Below are positions 46,975-58,900 of a stretch of DNA of 64,000 bases, in pieces. The translations under genes were made by a program, and so were the position numbers. The number at the start of each line of letters is the position of its first letter. Positions within the stretch are counted from its first letter, which is position 1. The stretch is taken from the NCBI RefSeq assembly GCF_001649575.2, contig NC_051431.1, positions 14,235,462 through 14,299,461 on the forward strand, written 5' to 3'. The notes under the pieces were generated by a model. That model was not told the DNA's origin. It saw only the letters and a list, made by a program, of their open reading frames with translations, and searched no databases. This DNA comes from Kryptolebias marmoratus. Its lineage: Eukaryota; Chordata; Actinopteri; Cyprinodontiformes; Rivulidae.

Positions 46975-49900
46975 CTGAGGAGCACCACACGGCACCGTCA
47001 GACCAAAACTGCAGGGGGTCTGACATCAACCATACTGATAACACAACCTGCAGTTCATTTCACAGAACAAACGCCACAGACCGAAAAAACAAAATATCCC
47101 AAAGACGTACGAAAGGATATTTGTCGACTTTCTAGTGCTCGGGCTTCTCTGAGGTGTTATTACACAGAACCCTGCCTGCGTCTGTGTCTGTTAGCATAAT
47201 ATATGCGTCCCTGTCCTCTCTAACCCCAGCCGGCTGAGGCAGAAAACTCTTCCTGTTAAAAGGGAGTCATTCCTTCCCACTGTCGCCTCTGCTGCTCGGG
47301 ATGGTGGACTGCGACGAAGATGAGGTTCAACACAATCTGCTGGCTTCCTTAGACAGAGAACTTTTACTAACTGGCTTTTTAGAAATACACGTGAACGTTT
47401 CTGTACAGCTCCCTGAGATGATGTTGCGTATTAACGATGTATAAATAAACTGAACTGAAAATATTTCATCAGGCTGCTGGATGGATTTTAATGAAACTTT
47501 CAGGAGGTAATCACTGGACAACTGACCCGATTTAAGATGGCTGCAACAGCCGGCTGACCTTAGAAAACACTAAAAATGGCTGTCACTTAGGTAATTTTAC
47601 AATTATTGAACTAAAGTTTGGTGTGATAGTAGCTGAGAGTCATTCCAAACATGTACTCTGAGTGCTAACGCAAAGTCTGACTGACTGAAGGAGAGTTTTG
47701 GTCCTAATCAGAGAGCTCTGGTTTGCCGTTGTTAGTTTCACATCTGATGCTGCAAACGAGTACTAAAGCACCGGTGACCGCTGGAGCGCACGGCACAAAT
47801 GAGGCTAGGCTGTGGTGATGTGGATGCAGAGCTCACCCTCAGCTCGGTGAGCGTTTTCTCCAGCAGAGCAGTGACGCTGTCCACAGAACCGCTGCCGCCG
47901 CTGCCACCTGCAGCCGAGGCCTTGGCCTGGAGCTCCTTCAGTCCCGCCTCCGGCAGCGTGAAGGACAGAGGTTTCTGAGCCTTCTCCATTTTACGCTTCT
48001 TACTGGGAGGAGACTGGGACAAAACAGAGGCGGGGAGATCTAAGCAATCGATCTGCACGGGATAATATTCAGGACAAGAAACGCAGAGGAACTTTTATTT
48101 TGTGTAAAGTTTGAACAAACGCAGCACTAATATTTGGCTTCTATGCACAGATATTTCCAGTAAACTTACAGAAATCCATGTACAGTAGGCAGGCTTTAAT
48201 GTCTATTTGCTCCAAACACAATTTAAAAAACAAAAAAACTCTGTTTTACCCCCTGAGATGTAAAACCAGCTGCATCTGTAAATATATTTAAATGTCAGAA
48301 AACTGAAAAAAAAAACCACAGAAGAATAAACTGTCATAAAGACCCATAAAAATAAAATCAATAAATCAAAGTAAGAAACAAAATCTTTATGTTAATGGAT
48401 AAAGTGTCCTTAAATTAACAATTTGTCAGCAAAGTTAGTGACCGCCTGCCAACTACTACTGTGTGTTTGTTTACCTATAAAAACAGCCGAAGTGACTGAA
48501 AACAGGTCAACAACAGCGACGTCTGTAAAAAAGAGCTATTATGTTTTGATGTACTGGTTGGTATTTACGTTCATATTTGTTGAGCAAACTGTGGATATTG
48601 GCTTCCAGCAGATCCAGCCGAGTGTTTTTGTTTACATTGAGTGCAGACCCACATCTCAGAGCTGCTTATCAGTAGATCTGAAAAACTACCGGAGTGAATC
48701 TTTCAAGCTGCCCCGTCTGATGTAGTTCAGGAGAACTTTGTTTATGTTTGATTTCAGAGTTTTCAGTGAGTCCCTTTAAACTTTTTTATCTTTTAAAAAG
48801 TAATCAATCATCTATTTCCACTCTCATCAGGATAACATGTAACGCAAATTCTATAAATCTCCACATAAAACCAACAGTTTCCAGCCACTTTAAAAGCATT
48901 AAAAATGAGTGTTTATAAAGCTTTTTGGCTCATTTTGTGCTTTTCTCTCATCTACAGCAAAGAACTGAACAGAGACGACTCGAGGCGAAACAGCTGCTTT
49001 CAGCCACAAAGGAAGCTTTTTATAACCTGATCAGGTCACAATGATAACATGTGCTGCAGGAGTTCATGTGTAGAGATTTAACTCCGTTATAATAATAATC
49101 ATCTCCAAGCTCCTGCCTATGAGCTGTGTGAAGGCAGTCGATGAATTAGGACCATTTTTAAAAACATCTCGTTTCACTGAGGTTATATTTTAAACTCGTT
49201 AACCCATTTCAGATTTTAAAAGTGTTTCTGCAGCCTTTCAAATCCTTCTGTTGTGATAAAACCTGCATGGGAGACAGACTTGGGGCTGCTGATTTCAGAT
49301 GGTGTTTGACGGGGGGATGTTTTAAAGATCCTCCATCTGTGCTTTTCTTCCATTACCTGGAGAGGATGGGACCCTCTCCACCTGAACTCTCTCCTACTAA
49401 AAAGGACTTCATGGCACTCACAGCTCTGCTGGCCGGGAGGCTAATAAAATGGAAAACTGCAGCTCCACCTGCATATATTAGCTGTATTAGAGAGGTCCTT
49501 ATTTCTTTTATTTATTTAGTTTTAATTGGAGGAAAAAAATCAGGCCAGTAAGGCTGGATCATTTGAAATAAGCTAAAATCCCTTTCTGTCGTACATCGGA
49601 GGTGCAGGATGTTGGATTGTTGTGGGCTGAGTGTTTGTTTGTTTTTCTTACACTTTTCTGTTGGGGGCAGGTGACGGAGTGAGAGGTGTTTGTTGTTGCC
49701 GCCTGTTTGTTTTTTTAATGTAAAATTTAATAAAGAGACTATTTATATATAGTGAACAAGTTATTTTTAAAAAATTCTGCTTATGATAAGAAAGGCTGTT
49801 TGTCTCATTTGTCTCCATGTGTCCCTGCGGTGGACCTGTGACCTGTCCAGGGTGTCCCCCGCCTCTCGCACAGTGACGGCTGGAGACAGACACCAGCTCC

Positions 49901-52900
49901 TGCGACCCGGGGAGGAGAAGCGGGTAAAGAAGATGGATGGATGGATGATTATGATAAACAATGCTCGACTTTTAGTCCAAGGCTGCGACTGAAGTTGGGA
50001 AGTAAAACCCGAAGCTGCCAGTAGAGGGCAGCGTGAGCTCAGCTTCAGATGTGTCACACCTTTTTGGCCAATTTGGAGGTTTTTGAAAACAAATATGTTA
50101 AATAAAAGAGAGACTCTAACAGCAGTGTGTTTTATTCTGCCACTCATTTAAAGTGTTTCACAGAGCTGTATCAAAATGAAAGGAAACTAAAAACCTAAGT
50201 ATATTGCTGAATGTTTGCGGTTTTATTCTGCTTTTGTTCCTCGACTACTAAACTATTTTTCTTTACTAAACAAAAAGTGATAAACTAAAGATATACCATT
50301 TTTTATCTGGATTTGGTAAATGATTCCCAGTAATTACACGTATGCAGTGCCAATGAAGTGGTTGGATATGTGTTTCCGACCAGGAGAAAGCGCTCCATCA
50401 ACACAAGCTCCACCTGAACCTGCAGCGAATCAAACAGCTTCTTTTGTCTCATCCGCTCCGACGACGGAGGTCATTATCCAGCCGCGTCTGAACAGAGACG
50501 CTCTGCAGCGGCAACGCTGCACCCGCGAGTCACTGCAGTCAGGCTGCACCGGGGCGGGGGGTGAGGGGGGCGCAGCTGGGGTCTGCAGCAGCAGTGATGG
50601 AGCCGACAGCATGGCCGACTGACCTACAAACAGCAGAGTGGCGGAGCAGGCTCTGCTGCGCCGATCTACGCTTCAGTTACTGTTTCAGGCTGTTAGATTA
50701 CAGATACGGTTTAAACATTACGAGGCGTCTTGTCTGCGTTCGCTAAACGAAGAGGAGACGGACATTTCTGAGAACGGGCTGACAACGGATGGACGGTTTG
50801 TCTCAGATGTTTCTCCCTCATCCCCCGTCAGTCTGTGAGCCCTGCAGATCAGTGCGCAAACAAACAACAAAAAAATAAATCAATAAACTCCACGGAGCCG
50901 AACCTGTACTCCTCAGCCTCGACACAAATTCTTTAACCAGTGCAGAGATACACACAAACACGCACACGAGGACTTCAAACCAAAAAGCATGAAACCCACA
51001 TGAACAGATTTACGTACAAACATCTGCACTGAATCCCATCCTCTTCTGACTCTGCTCTCACTCCATTATTCATCCCACTTACCCACTCTCACCTCACTGC
51101 AAGCTCTCACACTGAGAGGACAATGTTGCTGTGGAAACTTGACCCATTTTATAAAAAAAAAAAAAAATAGACACTTAACACCTAAAAGTCTCTTCTTGTA
51201 TGTCCACGTACATAAAAACCCAGCTGAGAGACGTAATGCTGCAGATTTCACCTCCAGGCAGACACTGTAAATCATATTCTGATTCTTCCCAACCCCCCAT
51301 TTCTTTCTTTCTTTCTTTTTTTTTTAAAATCCCAAACCTCTGCGTGGTCTTTCCTGACCCGACCTCGAGCCAGAGGCCTGAATGAGCAACAGTGAGCCTC
51401 GGGGCTGTGATGAAGCCTCAGCCGTCTGTTCTGTCTGCACGTCCTTTTGTCCGCGTGCAACAGATTTCTTCATCCGGACAATCAGTACATCTGGATCTTT
51501 GTTCTCCTCTGGTCCACACAACAAACCAACCACAGAGCTGACATTATTCCACCTTTAAAGCTCGACCAGAAGGAACTGGTTTCGTTTTTCTGCTGGATTT
51601 TAAACGTTAACACAACGCCACGCCAGCAGGAGCTCTCTGCTCAGATTCTTTTAGAACCAAACTGATTGTTTTTTTGTAGAGATATCTAAACCTGTACTTA
51701 GGATTCATCTCTTTTCTTTGGCTTTTAACTCGAGCTGAGGATCAGACCTTAAAATACATTATCGTCCGCCACAGAAAGTGACAAAGCTTTTTCCTCATGC
51801 TTGAAGCAGAGGACAGATTGTTGTGAGACTTGCAGAGAGTTAACATTTGACGTAGTTCTACGGCTGATTAACGTCTGGTGTGGAGCCAATTCAAGATGGC
51901 TGCCACGGCTAACCAACCTTAGCAAATCCATAAATGGTTATAAATCGGCTTGTTGTGCAGACAATGAGCTAAAAATGGGTGTGCTAGTAGCTGAGAGTCA
52001 TCCTCAACACTTAATTTGAGAGCTAACATCGCTCATGAGATCGAACATTTTCAAGGTTTGACCAAAACGGCTCTAACTCTGTTGCTTCTCATCACAAAAT
52101 TTGATTATTTTAAAACTCTTGCATGACAGGCAGTGGGCGATATGCATTCCTCAAAGGAATGCTATGCTACAAATATTTGTTTCTCATGCTTACATTTACA
52201 TATCTTGTTGATTGTCTCAGCGATAAAGCACTTTGGTCAACTTGTTTTGTTTTTAAATGTGCTCTAAAATGACATTTGTGTTTATATAGTTTCTATTTGG
52301 AAACTATGTGTTCCAGGTTGTGTTGAATCTTTTTCTGTTGTCGTTTCAACACCTGAAAATTAAAAATTAATTAAAAAAAAGTGATCATCTTTAAATTCCT
52401 CCTCCTATATGAATTTGAGGAAGCCCTTCGTCTTCCAGATGTTTTCTCTGGTTTGCCGGCTTCAGTAGTAATGGTTAGTAGTAGCCTGTAGAGGCAATAA
52501 GGTGGGGAAGTAGGTCACAGCTGTCGCATGTTATCGTCCGTTTGTAACATTAATGAACACGTCGTCACACACACACATTTAACGGGCGACTCCAGAAGCA
52601 CGCAGGCAGAATTAGGAGGTGAACCATGAAAAGGAATCAAATGTGCGGCACGGTAAACACACGCGCCGGGAGGGGTCGGGCTGCTAATGACGAGTGTGAA
52701 TCACGGTGGGTCTGCGTGACTGTGGAGGAGGAAATGTAGGCCAATCATTCTGCTCAGCTGCCTTAAAAGCCAAAAAAAACCCAGCCGTCATCGCCCTCGC
52801 TCCGGGTTGCGCTCGTTTCTGTTTTTAAAATCGCCGACTTTCTCCCCGTCCAGACAAGCCAGCGCCCTGGCAACTGTTGCCTGGCAGTAACCCCATCAGC

Positions 52901-55900
52901 ATCTCCCCCGGAGGGAGAGGAGTAAAGTGCACGTTACGGTGAGGAGGAGACACGCTGCATTATTAAAAGACCGGCGTTGAGGCGATCGCCAGACTGGGTA
53001 TAAATGTGCAGCTCTGAACCCAAACCAGAAGCACGGAGGTTGAATTTTCAGCAACTTGAATTACACCATTTGATCAACGAGGATAGAAATCAGCTGGTTA
53101 AGCTTTAAGCATGTCTCAAAGACATTAGGATCTGTACGACTTAACTTCCTGCTTCTAAATTCAGACAAGATCAAGTTTGTTGCTTCTGGGACCTGAACAT
53201 TTCACGAATAAACCATACAGCCAGTTATTTATTCAAGATGGCATTAACTTGGCCTTCAGTCTTAATGTGAGGCACGTTGGAGTCTTTTCTTACCAGGACT
53301 TGTCTTTAAACTCACATTTAAACCAGGTTTCCCATCCCACTTCCCCCCGAAACTGTCTGTCCCGAAGCGACGCAGTGAAACTAGTCCACAGATTTGCTGT
53401 TTTTAGGCTGGATTAATAAAATCCTTTATTATCAGGAAGTCAAACAATTTCCTGATAACATTGCAGGAGATCCAAAATGATAGAGTTTTAATGAGCAACA
53501 ACAGAAAAAAAGAAACAAACACATTCAGTAAAACAGATTTTTCCTCTCATTGGCTTCTTGTTAAACTCCAGATAAAATCCTAAATTATTTTTTACTCTCT
53601 CATATTTTCCACTTTGTGTCCAAGATCATCAGATCCTAAATCCCAGTAGTTCCACGTTATCTGGTTCTTTGTGGTTCCTACAGTTGAGGTTTTTCCTGAT
53701 CATCTGTAATTTTTTGTTTTGTTAAACCACTTAACTCCAATCTATGAACCATTTAGCCATAAAGAGGCTCCTACGGTCAAATGATGAACCTACGCAAAGA
53801 CTTCAGGTACAATATTGCAAAAACACTAACTGTTTACAGTTTTTGAGCTAAATCTAAGAAAATGTCAAAGATATCACAACTTAAAGGGCATAAAGTGATT
53901 CCTTATTGCAGTGTTTCCTACAAATAATTGTAACACTAACGAGGAAAGTGAAGTTGTGTAGATCTAAAGGAAGAAGTGGTGTCAGGTCTCCAGCAGATGA
54001 ACAGTACCTGAAAGTCTTTAAGAAACAGGAAAGAGAATCCATAAAAGAGCTGAAACAGGACCTGAGAGAGTCATCCTCCTTCAGTCCATCTACTGTAGGG
54101 AAAGCTTTCAGGTCTGTTCAAGCGATTCTTAAATCCACTGCAGTGATTTATGATGGGATTAAAATTCGAGCGCGGTTGAAGTAAATTAAACTTGTTAACT
54201 TATTACTTTTGTTCTGAACTTACAGGAACGATCACGTCTTCGTAGAAACTCCAGGCCAGCGCCCACCTCATGGTCCGTCCCTGGCAGAACTCTGTGTGCG
54301 TCACTTTAGGCACCTGAGGCGCACAACGGATACAAACAACAAAAAGTAACGACTATGCCTCAACATCTGTCATGCTCGAGTAATGAAGCTGCCTCTTTTC
54401 TTTTTGTATCTGGTTATGAAGATCTAGAAAACAGTGGTGTGACATCCTGGTCCTGGAGGGCCTCCATCCTTCATGTTTTAGTTGTTTCTCTGCCCGTCAG
54501 TGAGTCTTAGATCTGCAGAAGCCTGATAATCACTCAGTCATTCAGATCAGGTGTTTTAAAGCAGAGAAACATCTAAAACACGCAGGATAGTGGCCCTCCA
54601 AAACTGGACACCACTGATTTAAAACACCCGGTGTCGTTTTCTTTAAAGTTTGTTCCACGGATTTCACCAAAAATACTCCACAATTATGTTTCTGCAGATC
54701 TGCGATGACTGTAGTTGGTTCAGAGAAACACAAACAAACACAGAGAGTCAGGAAAAAAAAAAAAATCACACAATCACAGTGAATCAATATTCTCAAAATG
54801 CAACTAGATAAAAACTTTAAACCACAGAAAAAAATGATTTTAAATGAATTCTCTCTGCAGATCTCTCTTTACTGAGTGAATCATCAACAAGTGACAGGAT
54901 GTGTAGAGAAGAGTTTCCACGTGAGTGAGGGAAACTTTTAAAATGCTGCAAAACAGAAAACGTGTTTCAAAAATAGCTCATTGGTAATCAGTAACGAGCC
55001 AAGTTGATTAGGAAAGAAATTTGATGGTACTCGCTTTGCATCACTTTAGTTTGAGACTCACAAAAAAATCCTCATCCTTTTTTGTGATTTTCTTCTCTAA
55101 TATATAAAGAAGTAAAAAAAGTAAAGTAGGGATTTAAAGGCTCTGGTTCAGGCTGCACATGATCTAAAAACTTGGACTCAAAGAGTCCAGCTCTGTTTAT
55201 TGTTTGATATATACAGACTCTGCACAGAACTCCATCTATGAACAACAATGAAACCATTTTCTGAGGCTTTAAAAGCTCCGTGAGATGAAAACAGAGTCTC
55301 TAATTCACCAAATTAAAAAACAAAACAAAAGACAACAAGGGGAGATGCTGAGGAGAGAATGAGCGGTAAAACTATTAGCACATTAACTAAATAAGGTTTC
55401 TCTTTACACTCGGGTCAAAACGAGGCGCGGGCCTCCTCCCTGGATGTTCGCCAAAGCTGCACTCAGTTTGATGAGCGGCGGCGGCGGCGGCGGCCTCAGA
55501 CCTCCGCAGTGGGTTAGCTGGGATGTCCTCCTCCTTATAAACCGTCTCGTTCGTGCCTCATTAGTGACACAACTTTACTCGCTCGTTAGAAAAGCTGATC
55601 TGCTCTTTACATCAGTGTACAGAGGAGTGTTTGAAGCAGCTGCTGTCGATGCCTCGACTGAACAAACAGACCAGAAACTCCCACCAATCACAGAGCTATA
55701 CGAGTGTGAGTGTCTGTCTCTTTTCTCGGAGGAAACTCACCCCTTGCTTCCTCAGCTCCTCTTTCAAAGGTGTCAGGCTACATTTCTTCCCCAGCATGCA
55801 ACTGTACCACCTGCAGAAAGAAGAACACGCGTCAACCAGCTGCCTGTGTGCGCCCGAGTGTGTGAGATGGTCCAAACTACAAAGCAGAGATCAGACAACC

Positions 55901-58900
55901 AGACGTAGGCTCTAGGGACAAACACAAAGACGAAGAGAGAAACCAGGAGAGGCAGCGAAACATCCGGTGTGCTCGGTCCCGCAGCACAGGCAAAAACAAA
56001 AAAGCTGTTTTGAAGCCGTCCCGAGGCGGGGGCCCGATCAATAACCTCTACTGTGCTATAAAGACACGAGGTTAATCAATGAGAGGTGGGAGAGTCCGGC
56101 TGGGCCACGTGGAGGAGAGATGAACACATGAGGGAGTCTGGAAGCAAGCATCCTCCGGGCTAAAGAGGAGAGACGACCTGCAGCTCGAACACAAACATCT
56201 GGGATGGGATGGAGACAACTTAAAACACCAGAGGTAGCAGAGCACACCCAACCACTGAGACGAGGCCGTTTAATCTGGATTATTTCACCTGGAGAGCAAC
56301 ACGTCTCTGTGGTGTTAAACCAGGGGTCTCCAATCCTGGTCCTAGAGGGCCACTATCCTGCATGTTTTACTTGTTTCCCTGCTCCAGCACACCTGATTCA
56401 GTGGTTAAATCACATCTTCGTGTTCTGCAGAAGCCTGTTAATCATTGATTCAAATCAGGTGTGTTGGAGCAGAGAAACAAGTGAAACCTGCAGGATGGAG
56501 GAGCTCAAGGACCAGGACTGGAGACCCCTGTGTTAAACTGTCCCGCCTGCAGTCCGAGCATGACATCTGTGAAATTAAACTGCAGCACAGAAGGCCTGAG
56601 TAGAAGACACTTTACTAAAAATAAAAGGTTCAACTTTTAAACCTACAGCAATTAATCTGTTCAGGTTTCCAACAGTTTGGGAAAAGAGAGAGATGCAACA
56701 CAGCAGTAACATAAGAATAATAAGTTTATTTCAAAATAATGGCGCATAAAGCAAAATGAAAGCGGAGCTGCCCTATTTTAGGATTTTACTTTGTGCTCAG
56801 GTATGTTTAAATGAATTATTCCCAGAAATAAACAATCATAATCTGAGCACAGAGTTCCTTTAAGGAATAAAAATAATCTATAATCTCCAGTAATTTATTG
56901 ACAACTCAGCAATTTACATGGCACTGGATTTAAAATCAGCACAACAATTAGCTTCTGGTAAAAACAAACGCTTGTTTAAAGTCCTGTTTCAGATTTAAAT
57001 GCTTTTTCTACAGTTCTCAAAGCTAATTTCTGTCTTTGCACAGAATAATGTAAACAGAAACGTAAAAACAAATTGCTGTCACAAGTGGTGAGAGGAAGAA
57101 AAATGACGTCAACTGTTTAATTTGTAAAAAAAGGACAGACATGTTGGTTATGGAGGTATGAGGATGCCCAGAAGGTGGCTGGGGGGGCAGGGAGAGCGAC
57201 ACGTCGAGCTTCGGCTGACATAATAAAAGATTGATCACCTCTAATCATCCCAGATGTTTGCCACTTTTCCTCCCAGCGGGGAGGCAGAGGAACAGCCAAG
57301 ACCTGATCCACCAAGCAGTTCTTTAAAGAACCAAAGAGCGCAGCTGCAGAAGCTTTTCAGTCTCCCCTCTTCACATTTCTAAGCCACACGCATGTGATTA
57401 AAGTCTGGATGCGAGAAATAATAATTTTCATATCAATAACGCGATGAATTCTGAGCATCGCGTCAGTTCTGGCTGCAGCTTTGAGCTCCTGTCTGACAGT
57501 AATTAGCCTTTGGTGGAAAGAGGAGGGGGAAGGAGGAGCGGTTCGGGGTGGCGGGGTGTCTCACTGGACCAAATGTTAACAGCTGGCAGCGTTTCCATGG
57601 ACACCTGGTAGCTCTGGTGTCCCAGCATGCTTCGGGGGAGTGACAGCCGGCTCCAGTTGGTTCGTCTGGAGCTTTGATGTTAAATAAATCTGGATTCGCT
57701 CCGACTGGCTCTGCTCGCTGCGTGAGCGCAACATAAGAGAACAGGCAGGTGTTAACATCAGACCCTCTCAGGACGCTCACCTCTCCAGTGAAGCATCACC
57801 AAAACACACACACTCACACACACACACACACACACTGCGCTCCCTGTGAGGCCGAGCAGGTGTGGCACGTCTAATCACTTTTAATGGCCCCGCTCTGCCC
57901 GGGTCTCACTCTGCTTCCCCGGTGACAGCCCTGCTAGCGCGGGAGAAGGTAAAGTGACACCCCCCCCCCATCCCCCCATCAACCCAAACACAGCTGCTCC
58001 CTGTGGGCTCCCGGATGCAGCACGAGGTGGGTTTTGTGCCAGAATCATTCCAGCAACCGAGGATGACAACTCCATCAGTGTGCAGCAATCCATCTGCCCA
58101 TTTCACCTCTGAAACTCTGCTCTTCACTGGAGCTCTCAGCAGCCCCTCCAAACCCATCCAAATCCATCAAAACCGCAGCACACTCGGACACTTTAAAGCT
58201 CGGACAGTAAAGTTAGATTTAGATGAAGCCGATGATCAAAAACGTCTCGTTTTTGTCCCTCACCGGAGACGTTTCTTGAGCTGCAGGCTGTCATGGATGA
58301 TCCTCTTGACGAACTCCAGCTCCCCTCCCTCCGCCATGATCTCGGTCACCCCGCCCGTGTTCACCGAGCTGGGAGGAGGTCGCCGCGAGTTCCTGGAGTT
58401 CACCCCCTGGAGACAGACAGAGATTAGGAGGAAATCCTATTAGGGGGCCTATTAGCATCGCGTAAACAAATAGTGTTTCGCGTCGGAGCAAACGCGAGCT
58501 CAGAACAGAGTCGAGTAAAACAACTTGAAAACGTGGAAGGCGGGGAAACGTTTACCTTCGCCTCAAGCTGGTTGGCAAAAAAAGGAGGGTTGCACATGCA
58601 GAAGTCGTAAACTATCTCCGTCTCTTCCTTCAAAGCGTCCATCAGTAATGTCTTCTGCGGGACCTTGACCACTGAAAGAGGCAAAAACAAAGAGACGGTT
58701 TGGAAGCTGTGCTGCTGAAGTGACGGATCGTTTGATGAGGGGTTCTGTGGACGAACAATGAACATCTTACCTGTTGTAGATAGCTCTTCGAACAACCTCA
58801 GTCAAATCGGACTGAACCGATCAGCTTTAAAACGACTAATCTCTAAAACTTCACAGCGGTTCAAGCACACACGATTTTATAAAACCTTTACATTGTCAAC

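Larger units (their letters stand above)
48014..54223 (-). other. mettl16: Large mettl16 intron (6.2 kb) rich in repeat relics
   Basis: Contains, in order: an L1 C-terminal relic (49222-49560), a LINE/SINE 3' tail with GGAT repeat (49795-49947), a CTCF-like motif (50017-50032), a GC-rich open segment (50320-50838), a TTTC repeat (51300-51326), dispersed repeat X copy C (51800-52190), an L2-type tail (52225-52300) and an L2-type LINE body fragment (53100-53710). No exon of another gene is recognised. Confidence 0.65.
55811..58263 (-). other. mettl16: mettl16 intron with intact hAT MITE and CA repeat
   Basis: 2.45 kb. Holds the MITE at 56321-56530 and a CA-rich microsatellite at about 57805-57835. 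No exon of another gene. Confidence 0.65.

Noticed and set aside
53177..53416. 79-codon frame as a gene
   Set aside because: It reads as part of an L2-type LINE with stops before and after it.
55444..55908. 154-codon + strand frame
   Set aside because: Overlaps a mettl16 exon in antisense and includes a GGC repeat; chance frame.
4746..57000. Many CACGTG E-boxes as a signal of MNT control
   Set aside because: I count roughly the number expected by chance for a 6-base palindrome in 64 kb, so abundance has no meaning.
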